Notes: generated from the letters alone by a model not told the origin. A stretch of DNA of 41,506 nt from Candidatus Kaiserbacteria bacterium (GCA_027451665.1 DAIDIW010000009.1:1-41506), one strand, 5' to 3'. Counted from the first letter of the stretch, positions 1 through 8,204 are shown. Numbers and translations are program-made.

Positions 1-235
1 GCACCACGTAGTGCTAATGCAAGCGACTAGGATTCTATGGCTCAATAGAGCCATATTCTAGCGTACCTATCCGAAGAGCACAGTGCGTTTTTCGGTTCGG
101 AAGCCGTCTAGGATACCTCCCCTTCGCGGCCAAGTTCAGAATGGCCAACTGGGCGGAGATTGAGCGCGACCTTCAATACAGCGGCCTCCTTGACCTGCCT
201 CTTATCATGAACGGACTTCGGGTTTTTACGTAGCC
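1..235. other. Left edge without a recognised gene
   Basis: No gene could be assigned here. A perfect 8-bp inverted repeat with a 4-base loop lies at 36-55, but no T-run follows it. One plus-strand frame is open from about 22 to 228, with no ATG before 138. Its translation resembles nothing I know. The stretch lies downstream of the minus-strand cation exporter, so it may hold that gene's 3' end signals or a decayed gene. Confidence 0.4.
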
Positions 236-1144
236 CTAATGGTCATGCACTTCCTTGACCCCGCAATACAGGTCATTTGGGTCGCATCCTTCAATCTCAA
301 TCTGGATAGTCGTATGTCCAATCTGGAAACGAGTTTTTAGCTCCCGAACAATGTTTTTAATAATTTGCTGGCCATCCTCGACAGTTTTCCTCGAAATGAC
401 AGCATGACACGAGCATGCGAGCATGCCTGATGAAATCGTCCAGACGTGCAGGTCGTGTGTGGCAAGTACTCCAGCAACACCCCGTATTGCTTCCTCGACC
501 TGCTTCATATCGAGACCTGCAGGAGCGGCTTCCAAGAGTATGTTTACCCCTTCGCGCACCACACTCCATGAAGTCCAGAGAATGAAGAACCCGATTAGAA
601 CCGATGTAAGGGGGTCTACCCAATAAGCTCCCGCAAAGAGAATAACTACGCCCGCAACTATGACACCCATCGAAGCGACAGCGTCCCCAAGCATATGAAC
701 GTAAGCGCTACGCAGGTTCAGGTCATGCGTCTCTTTGCGAAGCAGAAAAGAAATAGCGGTATTGAGTACGAGAGCGGAAAGAGCGACCACAATCATCAGG
801 TGGCTGTTCACATCCTGATGCACCCCAAGTCGACGGTATGCCTCCCAGAAAATGTAGAAGGCGATGGCTATAAGTGCGAGAGCATTGAAGAGTGCCGCTA
901 AAATGGTCGCACGATGATAGCCAAAAGTTCGAGACGAAGTGGCAGGACTTTGTGCGACCCTTGCTGCACCGTACGCGAGAAGCAATGCAAGGGCATCAGC
1001 AAAGTTGTGTCCTGCGTCCGAGACGAGAGCCAAGCTGTGAGCTACGATGCCAGATAAAAGCTCAAAAACAACGAAAATGAGCGTAAGACCAAAGGCAATC
1101 AGCAAAGTACGGGTCGGTGCAGAATGAGAGTGAGTATGAGGCAT
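236..1144 (-). CDS. CDF-family divalent cation exporter (CzcD/ZitB-like)
   Basis: A 302-residue membrane protein of the cation diffusion facilitator family, which exports Zn2+ and often Cd2+ or Co2+ in exchange for protons. The N-terminus is His-rich (MPHTHSHS). About six membrane segments follow. The two transport-site motifs are visible: D43-x-x-H46-x-x-x-D50 in the second helix and H150-x-x-x-D154 in the fifth. A cytoplasmic metal-binding domain begins near residue 210, and the C-terminal tail is His/Cys/Asp-rich. The length is normal for the family. The substrate cannot be read from sequence; Zn/Cd is the usual guess for this H-D pattern. The gene lies left of the recombinase and outside the pair of direct repeats, but fits the metal theme of the region. 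Confidence 0.9.
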   Translation of the reverse strand: MPHTHSHSAPTRTLLIAFGLTLIFVVFELLSGIVAHSLALVSDAGHNFADALALLLAYGAARVAQSPATSSRTFGYHRATILAALFNALALIAIAFYIFWEAYRRLGVHQDVNSHLMIVVALSALVLNTAISFLLRKETHDLNLRSAYVHMLGDAVASMGVIVAGVVILFAGAYWVDPLTSVLIGFFILWTSWSVVREGVNILLEAAPAGLDMKQVEEAIRGVAGVLATHDLHVWTISSGMLACSCHAVISRKTVEDGQQIIKNIVRELKTRFQIGHTTIQIEIEGCDPNDLYCGVKEVHDH

Positions 1145-1224
1145 GATTATGGGTGCTCTATGTGCTCATTGTAGCGCATGCATTTTCGCCGTGTTTTCAG
1201 TAGGACAAGTTCAGAACTACTTAG

Positions 1225-1458
1225 GCCAAGCGAGATAGATTTGAACACTCGACACGTGTGTTTTCCATCAGTCGCCGCGCAGGCAGTATCTTCACTCGTT
1301 CTGAACCAAACGAGAAACGTGTACTTTTGAACTTCTTACTTCAGAACCCGACCGTAGACGGAAAAACGCTAGGGTTTACCTTGCGTTCTCCGTTCAATAC
1401 CGTCCTTGAACTGGCTAACTGTCCTTCTTGGCTTGCATTCTCGTGCACCGAGAGCTAG
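1225..1458 (+). pseudogene. Remnant of a large serine recombinase (C-terminal tail)
   Basis: The frame opens after a TAG at 1222-1224 and has no proper start. The translation around residues NEKRVLLNFLLQNP and the following GKTL-FTLRSPFN segment matches my memory of the extreme C-terminus of Parcubacterial large serine recombinases, where a coiled coil is followed by the motif 'EKRxLLNFLxxN ... GKTLxFxLRxPF'. The catalytic domain and zinc ribbon are absent. It is therefore a decayed tail of a second recombinase, opposite in strand to the intact one next door. The call rests on family pattern memory, not on an alignment. Confidence 0.55.
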
Positions 1459-1467
1459 TGATCCATA

Positions 1468-1698
1468 TTGAGCAAGGGCGTACACGATCTCAATGAAGAG
1501 GAGTGCTTGCAGTATTTCGAGTCGGTTAAGATTTGTATTGAGCAAATTTTGGATGAGAAACTCGAAAAAACAAAGAAACTTGCGAAGGCCATAAAAGCTC
1601 GAGCGGCCGTACAAAAAGTGACTGGTGAATTGAGCACGAAAGCATCATCAGTCGCTACGTCATCAAACGAGACCGATGCATCGATCCTGGAGAGTTAA
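1468..1698 (+). CDS. Small Glu/Lys-rich hypothetical protein
   Basis: A 76-residue frame that would start at TTG (1468). The middle is rich in Glu, Lys and Leu with helical spacing, compatible with one amphipathic helix or short coiled coil; the tail is Ser/Thr-rich. It overlaps the 3' end of the convergent recombinase gene by about 36 bases. I recognise no family. The composition looks more like real protein than a shadow frame, but no ATG or ribosome-binding site supports it. Confidence 0.3.
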   Translation: MSKGVHDLNEEECLQYFESVKICIEQILDEKLEKTKKLAKAIKARAAVQKVTGELSTKASSVATSSNETDASILES

Positions 1699-3003
1699 TT
1701 TGCTCTTGAGGCACGCGAGCAGCTCCCGCTTCTCAGTGAGCGTGCCCTCCTTGAGCAGATACTTCGCGTAATTGCGAATGTCGATATCGGTCGCGCGGTC
1801 TTTCTTTGAGGCACCGAGTACGCCAATACGGAATTTGTTATATCGCGCCAGTTCTTCCTCGATCCGCGCTTTCATACCAAGCTCGTCTATATGCACGGTA
1901 TCCAAGAGGGCAGAGAGTGCCTCGATAAGCTGCGGCTCATTGATGGGCGGGTTGGCACACTCGACTCCTTTGCCTCGCGTGCAGCGGTAGTAGACATAGC
2001 GGGCAGAGCCGCCGCCCTTGAGGAGTTTCCATTTTTCATCTGCTGTGATGCCGCTGCCACAGTAACCGCAGGTGATGAGTTTCGTGAACGCGAACTCCTT
2101 GCTCTCGGTCTTAGGGATGTAGTGGTCAGCGATAGAAGCCTGCACCTTCTCAAAGAGTTCCTTGGTGATAATCGGGTCGTGCTTGCCCTGATACCAGTTG
2201 CCGCTGCCATAGGGGTACTCGAACTCGCCGTAGTAGAAGGGGTTGCGGATGAGGAGGTAGATGTTTCCGAGGACGAGCGGCTTGCCACTCCTGGCCTTAA
2301 AGCCGATCTTCTTGAGCCACCGATATACCTGACGCCCGCTCCACCCCTCGTTACCCACCTTCTCGAATATCTGCCGCACCACGATGGATCTCTTGGGGTC
2401 CACCCGCATCTGGCAGCGCTTGTCTCGGTCTTTCTCATTCAGATAGCCGGTCGGGGCAAGCCCAGGACGGTATCCCATCTCGGCACGCGCTCGTAGTCCG
2501 CGCTTCACATTGATGACCTTCTGATCGTTCTCGAGCTTGGCCTGGCTCCCGAGGATCATGAGCATGAATTTCTCGTTCGGGTTGTTGGTGAATTTCTGCG
2601 TATAGGTGCGAATCTCCACGAGGTGTTTAGAATCGAGGAGGTCCACGACGGCTCCCAGGTCTCCGGCGTTTCTTGATAGCCGATCCGGTGCCCAGGTGAG
2701 GATGCCGTTGTATTTTCCCGTTCTGATTTCCGCGAGCATCTCGTTGTACACCGCCCGCTGGCCCACCTCCTTGGAGGAGTGACTTTCACGTTTTAGCTCG
2801 ACCACGTTCAGCCCCTCCTTCTGCGCCAGATCGGTCATCTCACGCACCTGGCTTTCTATGGATAATGCCTGACGATCCTCTTCTTCGGTGCTCTTTCTCG
2901 CATAGAGGCAGTACGTCACGGGCGTTGCAATGGCTACGGTTAAGGGGCCCGAGATACGCGCTCTGGTTGCTGTATGTTCCATACAGTACAAGGGATGACG
3001 CAA
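1663..3003 (-). CDS. Large serine recombinase / integrase
   Basis: A site-specific DNA recombinase that cuts and rejoins att sites through a phosphoserine link. The N-terminal resolvase domain starts at YCLYARKS, with S38 (counted from the 3003 start) as the expected nucleophile and conserved Arg residues following. The recombinase domain is followed by a zinc ribbon (CGYCG ... C ... C, near residues 310-350) and a C-terminal region of the usual kind. The length of 446 is on the short side for the family but complete. Two starts are possible: ATG at 3003, which lies inside a 43-bp direct repeat, or ATG at 2982, which lies outside it. If the repeat is the att site, recombination would exchange the DNA just upstream and could change promoter or start. 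Gene and repeat adjacency is typical of an integrase beside its attachment site. Confidence 0.9.
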   Translation of the reverse strand: MRHPLYCMEHTATRARISGPLTVAIATPVTYCLYARKSTEEEDRQALSIESQVREMTDLAQKEGLNVVELKRESHSSKEVGQRAVYNEMLAEIRTGKYNGILTWAPDRLSRNAGDLGAVVDLLDSKHLVEIRTYTQKFTNNPNEKFMLMILGSQAKLENDQKVINVKRGLRARAEMGYRPGLAPTGYLNEKDRDKRCQMRVDPKRSIVVRQIFEKVGNEGWSGRQVYRWLKKIGFKARSGKPLVLGNIYLLIRNPFYYGEFEYPYGSGNWYQGKHDPIITKELFEKVQASIADHYIPKTESKEFAFTKLITCGYCGSGITADEKWKLLKGGGSARYVYYRCTRGKGVECANPPINEPQLIEALSALLDTVHIDELGMKARIEEELARYNKFRIGVLGASKKDRATDIDIRNYAKYLLKEGTLTEKRELLACLKSKLTLQDRCIGLV

Positions 3004-3030
3004 CCCCTCCTAGGAGTCCAGATGCCCTAG
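2988..3030. repeat. Direct repeat copy 1, candidate att site
   Basis: A 43-bp segment repeated in the same orientation at 8683-8725. It has 15 identical bases, then 4 mismatches, then 24 identical bases. The second block includes the perfect palindrome CTCCTAGGAG (3007-3016). It sits at the 5' end of the serine recombinase gene, where an attachment site is expected. The repeat itself is seen directly; its att role is inferred. Confidence 0.65.
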
Positions 3031-3100
3031 AGGGTGGGGGAGTTGGTAACTAACTCTCTACCACATCTTCCTTTCTTCGATCTTCGTAGCGAGAAACGAA

Positions 3101-5116
3101 TTAATTATATGTATATTCCACATCGAGCGTTCGCAAGCTCATAGCATTCGCCACAACGATGATAGTCGACGCGCTCATAAGGAGCGCGCCGATCTCGGGA
3201 CGCAAGAAGAGTCCCCATGCCGCAAAAACACCTGCGGCTGCGGGAATGGCCACTATATTGTAGCCAAGCGCCCAGATAAGATTCTGCACCATCTTGCGAT
3301 ACACTGCCCGAGAGAGAACGATAAGCCGCACGATATCGCCCGGATTGCTGCGTGTAAGGATCACATCACCCGCCTCAACCGCGATGTCCGTACCGGCACC
3401 GATTGCGATGCCGACATCGGCTTGAGTGAGTGCTGGCGCGTCATTCACACCGTCACCGACCATGAGAACGGTGTCGCCATCTTTTTGGAGCGTCTTGATA
3501 TGCCGGTACTTGTCTCCCGGCAAGACCTCGGCGAAGTACGTATCGATGGCGAGTTCGTGCGCGACGCCTTGCGCTACTTGCTCAGTGTCCCCGGTGAGCA
3601 TCGCGACCCTGAGGCCGAGCGCGTGGAGTTTGCGCACGGTCTCTTTTGATTCAGGCTTCACCTCGTCCGCAAGCGCGATGAGGCCGAGCGTCCGACCGTT
3701 GCCACCGACAAAGACAACTGTCTTTCCGTCCTGAGAAAATCGTTCGGCCGTGGCCACGGCGGCGTTCAGAGGAATCCGCATTTCCGTCATAAGCGCTCTA
3801 TTGCCGACCGCATATTCTTTTCCATCCATCGTTGCGACGATACCCTTGCCCGCGATGTTTCTGAAGTTGCCGATTGAGGCAAGCGGCACACTGCGCTTCT
3901 TTGCATAAGTAACAATCGACTGTCCGATGACATGCGAAGAATGCTGCTCAAGCGATGCGGCGATGCGCGCGACATCATCTTTTTCGACATCCTCGAACAC
4001 TTCGACACCGACGACACCGAATACCCCCTTCGTGAGAGTGCCGGTCTTGTCGAATACGACATAGTTTGCCTTCCGAATCGTTTCGATCTTCGCGAGATTC
4101 TTTATGAAAATGCCGTTTTTGACCGAGAGCGAAGTCGCGATAGTCGTCACGGTCGGTATGGCAAGGCCGAGCGCGTGTGGACAGGCGATAACGAGCACGG
4201 TGATGGCAAGGGTGATGGCAAAGGCGAACGGCGCGCCGATGATGAACGACCAGACAAGGACGGTGAGGAGTGCAACACCGAGTGCGACGAATACGAGGAC
4301 GGCGGAGGCTATATCTGCGATACGCTGTGAACGCGGCTTGGTCGTTTGCGCGGAGGCAATAAGTTTGTAGATCTGCCCGATGGTTGAGTGTTCGCCGACA
4401 CGCGAAAGAATGACCGTGAGCGAGCCGTCAATCGCGAAAGACCCGGCAATCACTGCATCTCCTTTTTGTTTTTCAATCGGTTTCGATTCGCCGGAAATGA
4501 GGGATTCGTCCACATTTGACCGTCCCTCTATGACCGTGCCATCTGCCGGTATTTTCTCACCCGGCTTCACGAGTACCGCATCCCCTTCCTCAAGCACGAC
4601 AATATCGACTTCTGTTTCGATACCATTCGCGAGCTTGTGAGCTCGTTTCGGCAAAAGTTTTGCGACTTCCTGGAGCGCATCGCCGGCGGCAGAACTTGAG
4701 CGCGCCTCAAGGTAATGACCGAAGAGAAGCACCCAGATGAGAGTGGAGATTTCGAGATAGAATTGCACGCCAAGCGAAGGGATGAATGTCGAGACAACCG
4801 AGAATAGATAGCCTGAGCCGACGGCAAGCGAGACGAGCGTCATCATGCCGAATGCGCGGGCCTTTATCTCGTGCCACGCATGCTGGAAGAAAACAAGCGA
4901 GAATCCGAAGATGATAGTCGCAATACCGAACTGGATCCACGGCCCGAGAGCGAGCATCGGTACATGCAAGAGTGTTGCTACAGGCGGATTTGTGAGCGCG
5001 AGCGGAATCAAAAGCACCGTAACAATCCAAAAACGTCGGAGATAACTCTGTGCAGAGCCGTGCCCCATACCATGACTCATGTGGGGCGAGTGAGTATGAG
5101 CGTGGTGAGAAGGCAT
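3101..5116 (-). CDS. copB: Heavy-metal-translocating P1B-type ATPase, CPH type (CopB-like)
   Basis: A 671-residue ATP-driven metal pump of the inner membrane. There is no HMA/ferredoxin-like domain; instead the first 25 residues are His/Met-rich, as in CopB pumps. The ion-path motif is CPH (C312-P313-H314) rather than CPC, the mark of the P1B-3 group, linked to Cu(II)/Cu(I)/Ag export. The phosphorylation site DKTGT starts at D356 and the hinge GDGVNDAP lies about 190 residues later. The actuator TGE-type motif appears as SGES near residue 210. The repressor gene lies immediately upstream on the same strand with a 4-base gap, so the two probably form one operon controlled by the C/G-tract operator at 5401-5415. 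The symbol is by motif class only; the metal is inferred. Confidence 0.9.
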   Translation of the reverse strand: MPSHHAHTHSPHMSHGMGHGSAQSYLRRFWIVTVLLIPLALTNPPVATLLHVPMLALGPWIQFGIATIIFGFSLVFFQHAWHEIKARAFGMMTLVSLAVGSGYLFSVVSTFIPSLGVQFYLEISTLIWVLLFGHYLEARSSSAAGDALQEVAKLLPKRAHKLANGIETEVDIVVLEEGDAVLVKPGEKIPADGTVIEGRSNVDESLISGESKPIEKQKGDAVIAGSFAIDGSLTVILSRVGEHSTIGQIYKLIASAQTTKPRSQRIADIASAVLVFVALGVALLTVLVWSFIIGAPFAFAITLAITVLVIACPHALGLAIPTVTTIATSLSVKNGIFIKNLAKIETIRKANYVVFDKTGTLTKGVFGVVGVEVFEDVEKDDVARIAASLEQHSSHVIGQSIVTYAKKRSVPLASIGNFRNIAGKGIVATMDGKEYAVGNRALMTEMRIPLNAAVATAERFSQDGKTVVFVGGNGRTLGLIALADEVKPESKETVRKLHALGLRVAMLTGDTEQVAQGVAHELAIDTYFAEVLPGDKYRHIKTLQKDGDTVLMVGDGVNDAPALTQADVGIAIGAGTDIAVEAGDVILTRSNPGDIVRLIVLSRAVYRKMVQNLIWALGYNIVAIPAAAGVFAAWGLFLRPEIGALLMSASTIIVVANAMSLRTLDVEYTYN

Positions 5117-5120
5117 GTGG

Positions 5121-5390
5121 TTATTTCTTCTTAGAAACCTTATAAACCGACAGGATCTCCCGAATGGCTTTTGCCTGAGAGCCTCCTTTCATTTGTTCAA
5201 CAACGTGGGTAGAGAGGTGGTTCTCAAGCATCGCGTCTTCGACTGCCGAAAGCGCTTGGCGCACTGCGGAGGTCTGAGTAATAATATCAATGCAGTATGC
5301 TTCATGATGGACCATCTTCTCCAAGCCCCGGATCTGACCCTCTATTGTCTTGAGTCGGCGCTCAATCTTTTCCTTGACTAGTTTCTTCAT
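5121..5390 (-). CDS. CsoR/RcnR-family metal-sensing repressor
   Basis: An 89-residue all-helical DUF156 protein that binds a C/G-tract operator and releases it when metal binds. The family signature RLKxIEGQIRGLEKMV is at residues 12-27. Metal-ligand positions read C33, H58 and H62. Classic copper CsoR has Cys-His-Cys; Cys-His-His is closer to the RcnR (Ni/Co) set, although the N-terminal His of RcnR is missing. I chose the start at 5390 because it gives the normal family N-terminus; an upstream in-frame start at 5444 would run through the operator. It is co-directional with the ATPase gene and divergent from the SHOCT gene, so one operator can control both directions. Confidence 0.88.
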   Translation of the reverse strand: MKKLVKEKIERRLKTIEGQIRGLEKMVHHEAYCIDIITQTSAVRQALSAVEDAMLENHLSTHVVEQMKGGSQAKAIREILSVYKVSKKK

Positions 5391-5400
5391 AGCGATATGA

Positions 5401-5415
5401 TACCCCCAGGGGGTG
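5401..5415. promoter_or_regulatory. C/G-tract operator for the CsoR/RcnR-type repressor
   Basis: ACCCCCAGGGGGT at 5402-5414 is a perfect palindrome around a central A. CsoR and RcnR repressors recognise a TACC..C-G..GGTA pattern of this kind. It lies 11 bases upstream of the repressor ATG and between two divergent genes, the expected place for an autoregulatory site. Confidence 0.8.
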
Positions 5416-5429
5416 TTTTGGGTCAATCG

Positions 5430-5750
5430 ATGAAGATTATTCATCTAACTAAAAATCATATGATGTGGGGATACGATCCGAGCGGGTATGGATACGGTTC
5501 AATGATGGGTTGGGGAGGTTTTGGTCTCCTCTTTATGATTTTCTGGTGGGCCATCATTATTGCAGTGGCGATTTCCCTGTTTCGTTGGTTCTCGCATAAA
5601 TGCGATGGACATGACTGTGAACATTCGGGGAGGCGAATACGGCACGAGTATGAGAAATCTGCTCTCGATCTTCTCAAGGAGCGATATGCGAAGGGCGAGA
5701 TAGATAAAGACGAATTTGAGACGAAGAAAAAAGATCTGACGGAAAATTAA
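5430..5750 (+). CDS. SHOCT-domain membrane protein
   Basis: A 106-residue protein with a Gly/Tyr/Met-rich N-terminus, one strong membrane helix (about residues 30-52), a short Cys/His stretch (CDGHDCEH) just after it, and a C-terminal SHOCT motif (LLKERYAKGEIDKDEFxxKKxDL). SHOCT domains are short oligomerisation helices found at the ends of many small membrane proteins. Starts are possible at 5430 and 5460; the one at 5397 would overlap the operator. It is divergent from the repressor and directly upstream of a DUF302 gene (1-base gap), so it probably belongs to the metal-responsive regulon. SHOCT plus DUF302 next to copper pumps is a known neighbourhood; molecular function is unknown. Confidence 0.75.
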   Translation: MKIIHLTKNHMMWGYDPSGYGYGSMMGWGGFGLLFMIFWWAIIIAVAISLFRWFSHKCDGHDCEHSGRRIRHEYEKSALDLLKERYAKGEIDKDEFETKKKDLTEN

Positions 5751-5751
5751 T

Positions 5752-6135
5752 ATGCGGTACGGGTACAGCAAAAAGATTGATCTCCCGTTTATAGAGGTGG
5801 TGGCGAAGATGAAAGATGCCCTTGCATCCGAAGGATTCGGCGTGCTCACCGAAATTGACGTCAAGGCGACTATGAAGAAGAAGCTCGATATCGAGTACGA
5901 CAATTACACTATTCTCGGAGCATGCAATCCAACATTCGCCCACCAAGCACTCCAGATGGAGAAGGAAATCGGACTTCTCTTGCCCTGCAACGTCATCGTG
6001 TATGAAGACAGTGATGGCATACACGTTTCCGCCATCGTGCCATCGGTTGCTATGAGCATGGTAGAAAACCCAAGCCTGTCGGTTCTCGCTGAAGAGGCTG
6101 GGGAACGGCTAAAGCGCACGATTGATTCGCTCTAA
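5752..6135 (+). CDS. DUF302 domain protein
   Basis: A 127-residue soluble protein. It has the DUF302 pattern: a start of the type 'YGYSKKIDLPFxEVVxKxKxAL', a central EIDV segment, then 'YTILGACNPxFAHQAL' with 'GLLLPCNVIVYE', and a C-terminal helix. Two Cys lie in the conserved positions (ACNP and PCNV). The biochemical role of DUF302 is unknown; it is often found with metal-resistance and thiol genes. The ATG is one base after the stop of the SHOCT gene, so the two are surely co-transcribed. Confidence 0.85.
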   Translation: MRYGYSKKIDLPFIEVVAKMKDALASEGFGVLTEIDVKATMKKKLDIEYDNYTILGACNPTFAHQALQMEKEIGLLLPCNVIVYEDSDGIHVSAIVPSVAMSMVENPSLSVLAEEAGERLKRTIDSL

Positions 6136-6740
6136 TAACCTTCGACGAAGGTATAGTTTGAAGGAATCGCGAGCGTACTTGAAGCTGTACCGTACACCAC
6201 CGCTATTTCCTCGTGTTCGGTGAGCGCGAGGTCGCGCGGATCACCGGCGACAAGCTTATCATCCGCATAGACTTTGAGCGTATGCCTGGTGTCCGCACGA
6301 TAACCGCCAAGAGCATTCTTCGTGAAGCGCACGCCCCAGATATCGAAGAACTGTCCGAGCGTGAAGTCGCGAACGGTGTTTGACTCGACATGAATAACAC
6401 CGCTCGTGTCGTGCGTGTGGACGGGAGAGATGAATCCCGCAGCTTCATCAATGCCGATGCCAGCGGGAATGGCGACTGAATTACCGTTGATGATGATGTC
6501 TATATGCTGGTGGATATGAAGGGCAGATCCTTCTGAAGCGAGTGCCGGTAACCCGATGTCGGCAAGTCGCGCACGCAGATTTGCCATCTCCGGAATCCAT
6601 GGAACATTTCCCGTTTCTATTCCGGGAAGATTATTCGGGTCAGTAATGAGAACCGTTTGAGTCGTTGGGAAGAGACGGCCCCACGACAAGAGAAGGCCAA
6701 TCGCAATAACGAGTGCGCCTATGATTAGAGTCGTTTTCAT
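6132..6740 (-). CDS. Exported His-rich protein of unknown function
   Basis: A 202-residue protein with an N-terminal membrane anchor or signal (residues 1-20) and an otherwise soluble, probably extracytoplasmic body. The middle holds two His clusters, HIHQHIDI and SPVHTHDTSGVIHVES, around a predicted beta-rich core, and a later FDIWGVRF segment. Such His pairs in an exported beta protein suggest metal binding. I recognise no named family, although similar proteins occur in other Patescibacteria. The 3' end meets the convergent DUF302 gene with a few bases of overlap. Upstream in the same direction lie the Cys-rich protein and the DsbA-like protein, so the three probably form one unit. Confidence 0.7.
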   Translation of the reverse strand: MKTTLIIGALVIAIGLLLSWGRLFPTTQTVLITDPNNLPGIETGNVPWIPEMANLRARLADIGLPALASEGSALHIHQHIDIIINGNSVAIPAGIGIDEAAGFISPVHTHDTSGVIHVESNTVRDFTLGQFFDIWGVRFTKNALGGYRADTRHTLKVYADDKLVAGDPRDLALTEHEEIAVVYGTASSTLAIPSNYTFVEGY

Positions 6741-6760
6741 AATTTAGGTGTTTAGTGCGA

Positions 6761-7438
6761 TCAGCAGATGCTTGAGGTGTCCCAGTATGCGGCGACTTGC
6801 GCGGCGGTGTAGTGGTAATCCCGAATCATCTTCTTCGCGATGCCTTCGTTCACGTAGTAGTGCCAGCACTTGCAGCAACAGGGACCTTCTTTGGAGAGGT
6901 GCACCGCCTGATCCATCACCACTTGCTCGCCGGGTGTGAGAGTCGTCGCGTGGTCGTAGTTAATCCACTTCTTCGCGAGCGGTATCGGGGTTTTGTATGG
7001 ATTCATCGGCACATCGGGTATGTCCTTGTATTGCTGAAGACTCTTTAGCTCTTTGTTATATTCGGTTAGGTCTTTCATTGCGCCACAACACTGGCCGCCA
7101 AGATAGAGGCCGGTCGTGGTTGCGAGCGTCGAAGCTCCTGCGACACAGCTGCCACCTGCGACGGGAGTGCTCGATACTAGGCTGTCGATGTTCGGACTGC
7201 AGCTGATGATTTGTGAGTCGAGATCGACTAATATCGGGTCAACGTTTTTCGTGAGGTTTGCGCTCTGTGTTAGGAAGATTGCTTTGCCGCTTGCCGTCGG
7301 GATAGCGTTATAGGATGCAACGAGCTCGGCATGCGCTTTGGGTGTTCCGACTACGTTGGTCTTGGTAAGGACGAGCCCACCGACAACAATGACACCAGCC
7401 AGAATTGCCAGTGATATGTGGGGTTTGGAGATATTCAT
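6761..7438 (-). CDS. Exported Cys-rich protein with CCCKC motif
   Basis: A 225-residue protein with an N-terminal membrane segment (about residues 9-26) and a secreted body containing many Cys: C-S-P, G-S-C, GGQCCGAM and, near the C-terminus, GPCCCKCWHYYVNEG, with a final Cys at the last residue. The region after the CCCKC motif is helical (IAKKMIRDYHYTAAQVAAYW). The motif and position recall the PCYCGC-type exported proteins, but this is not a clear match. It directly follows the DsbA-like gene (2-base gap), so the Cys residues may be substrates or partners of that oxidoreductase, or bind copper. Function unknown. Confidence 0.7.
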   Translation of the reverse strand: MNISKPHISLAILAGVIVVGGLVLTKTNVVGTPKAHAELVASYNAIPTASGKAIFLTQSANLTKNVDPILVDLDSQIISCSPNIDSLVSSTPVAGGSCVAGASTLATTTGLYLGGQCCGAMKDLTEYNKELKSLQQYKDIPDVPMNPYKTPIPLAKKWINYDHATTLTPGEQVVMDQAVHLSKEGPCCCKCWHYYVNEGIAKKMIRDYHYTAAQVAAYWDTSSIC

Positions 7439-7440
7439 GC

Positions 7441-8151
7441 TTATCCATTCTTAAGCGCCGTTTCAATCGCTGTCTGCAACTGCGTATAGGGCACGGCTCC
7501 AACGATGAGTTGTTTGCCGATGATGAAGCTTGGCGTGCCGCTGACACCGAAGCCCGATCCTTCTGCTTTATCTGCGTCCATCTCTTTTTGATAGGTCGCT
7601 CCATTCGTCTTCACGAGCGCAAGAACCTTGTTCGTATCAGCGGTACCTAATACACCTTCGGTAATCGAGCGAATCTTATCCGCCGTCGCCCACCCGGTGT
7701 TTTCGGTGCCCTGGTTGTCATACACGGCCTTGTGCCACTCGTAGAACTTATCCGGCGCGACGTCCCACACGGCGCGAGCGGTCTGTCCGAGCGTCTGCGA
7801 ATCCGCGCCGAGAAACTGGTAATCCTTGAAGACCACCTTCGCCTTGCCGGTATTCACGTAGTCGCTCACGATCTGCGGCATCGCAGTTTCTTCGTTCTGC
7901 TTGCAGAAGGGGCATTGATAGTCGAACCAGTATGCGATGGTGACGGGAGCGTTCGGATTGCCAATGAACGGCTCGCCGGCGGTCTTTACTTTGCTGATGT
8001 CTGCGGTTTGTGCGGGAGGCGGCTGATTGGGAGCGGTTGCTGTTTGAGTGTTCGGATGGCCGTTATTCCACAGCACGGCACCGGCAATGAGAATGCCGGC
8101 AGCAAGAACAGAGAGCGGGGTTGAGAGTTGTGCGAGTTTTTCTTGATTCAT
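7441..8151 (-). CDS. Membrane-anchored DsbA-like thiol-disulfide oxidoreductase
   Basis: A 236-residue protein. Residues 8-27 form a membrane anchor, followed by a Pro/Thr-rich linker to about residue 55. The thioredoxin-fold domain carries the active-site pair C80-P-F-C83 in the context YWFDYQCPFCKQ, and the cis-Pro segment GVSGTPSFIIG near the C-terminus. The domain includes the helical insertion of the DsbA/DSBA-like group. It should act outside the cytoplasmic membrane, forming or isomerising disulfides. Next to a Cys-rich exported protein in a metal island, a role in maturing that protein is plausible. Confidence 0.88.
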   Translation of the reverse strand: MNQEKLAQLSTPLSVLAAGILIAGAVLWNNGHPNTQTATAPNQPPPAQTADISKVKTAGEPFIGNPNAPVTIAYWFDYQCPFCKQNEETAMPQIVSDYVNTGKAKVVFKDYQFLGADSQTLGQTARAVWDVAPDKFYEWHKAVYDNQGTENTGWATADKIRSITEGVLGTADTNKVLALVKTNGATYQKEMDADKAEGSGFGVSGTPSFIIGKQLIVGAVPYTQLQTAIETALKNG

Positions 8152-8204
8152 AGCTAATTGCTAAAGGAGTAATAGGCCGCAAGGCGGCTACACCGAAGCA
8201 ATGG

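Noticed and set aside
36-55. Terminator of the cation exporter
   Set aside because: Perfect 8-bp hairpin but no T-run on the minus strand and about 180 bases beyond the stop.
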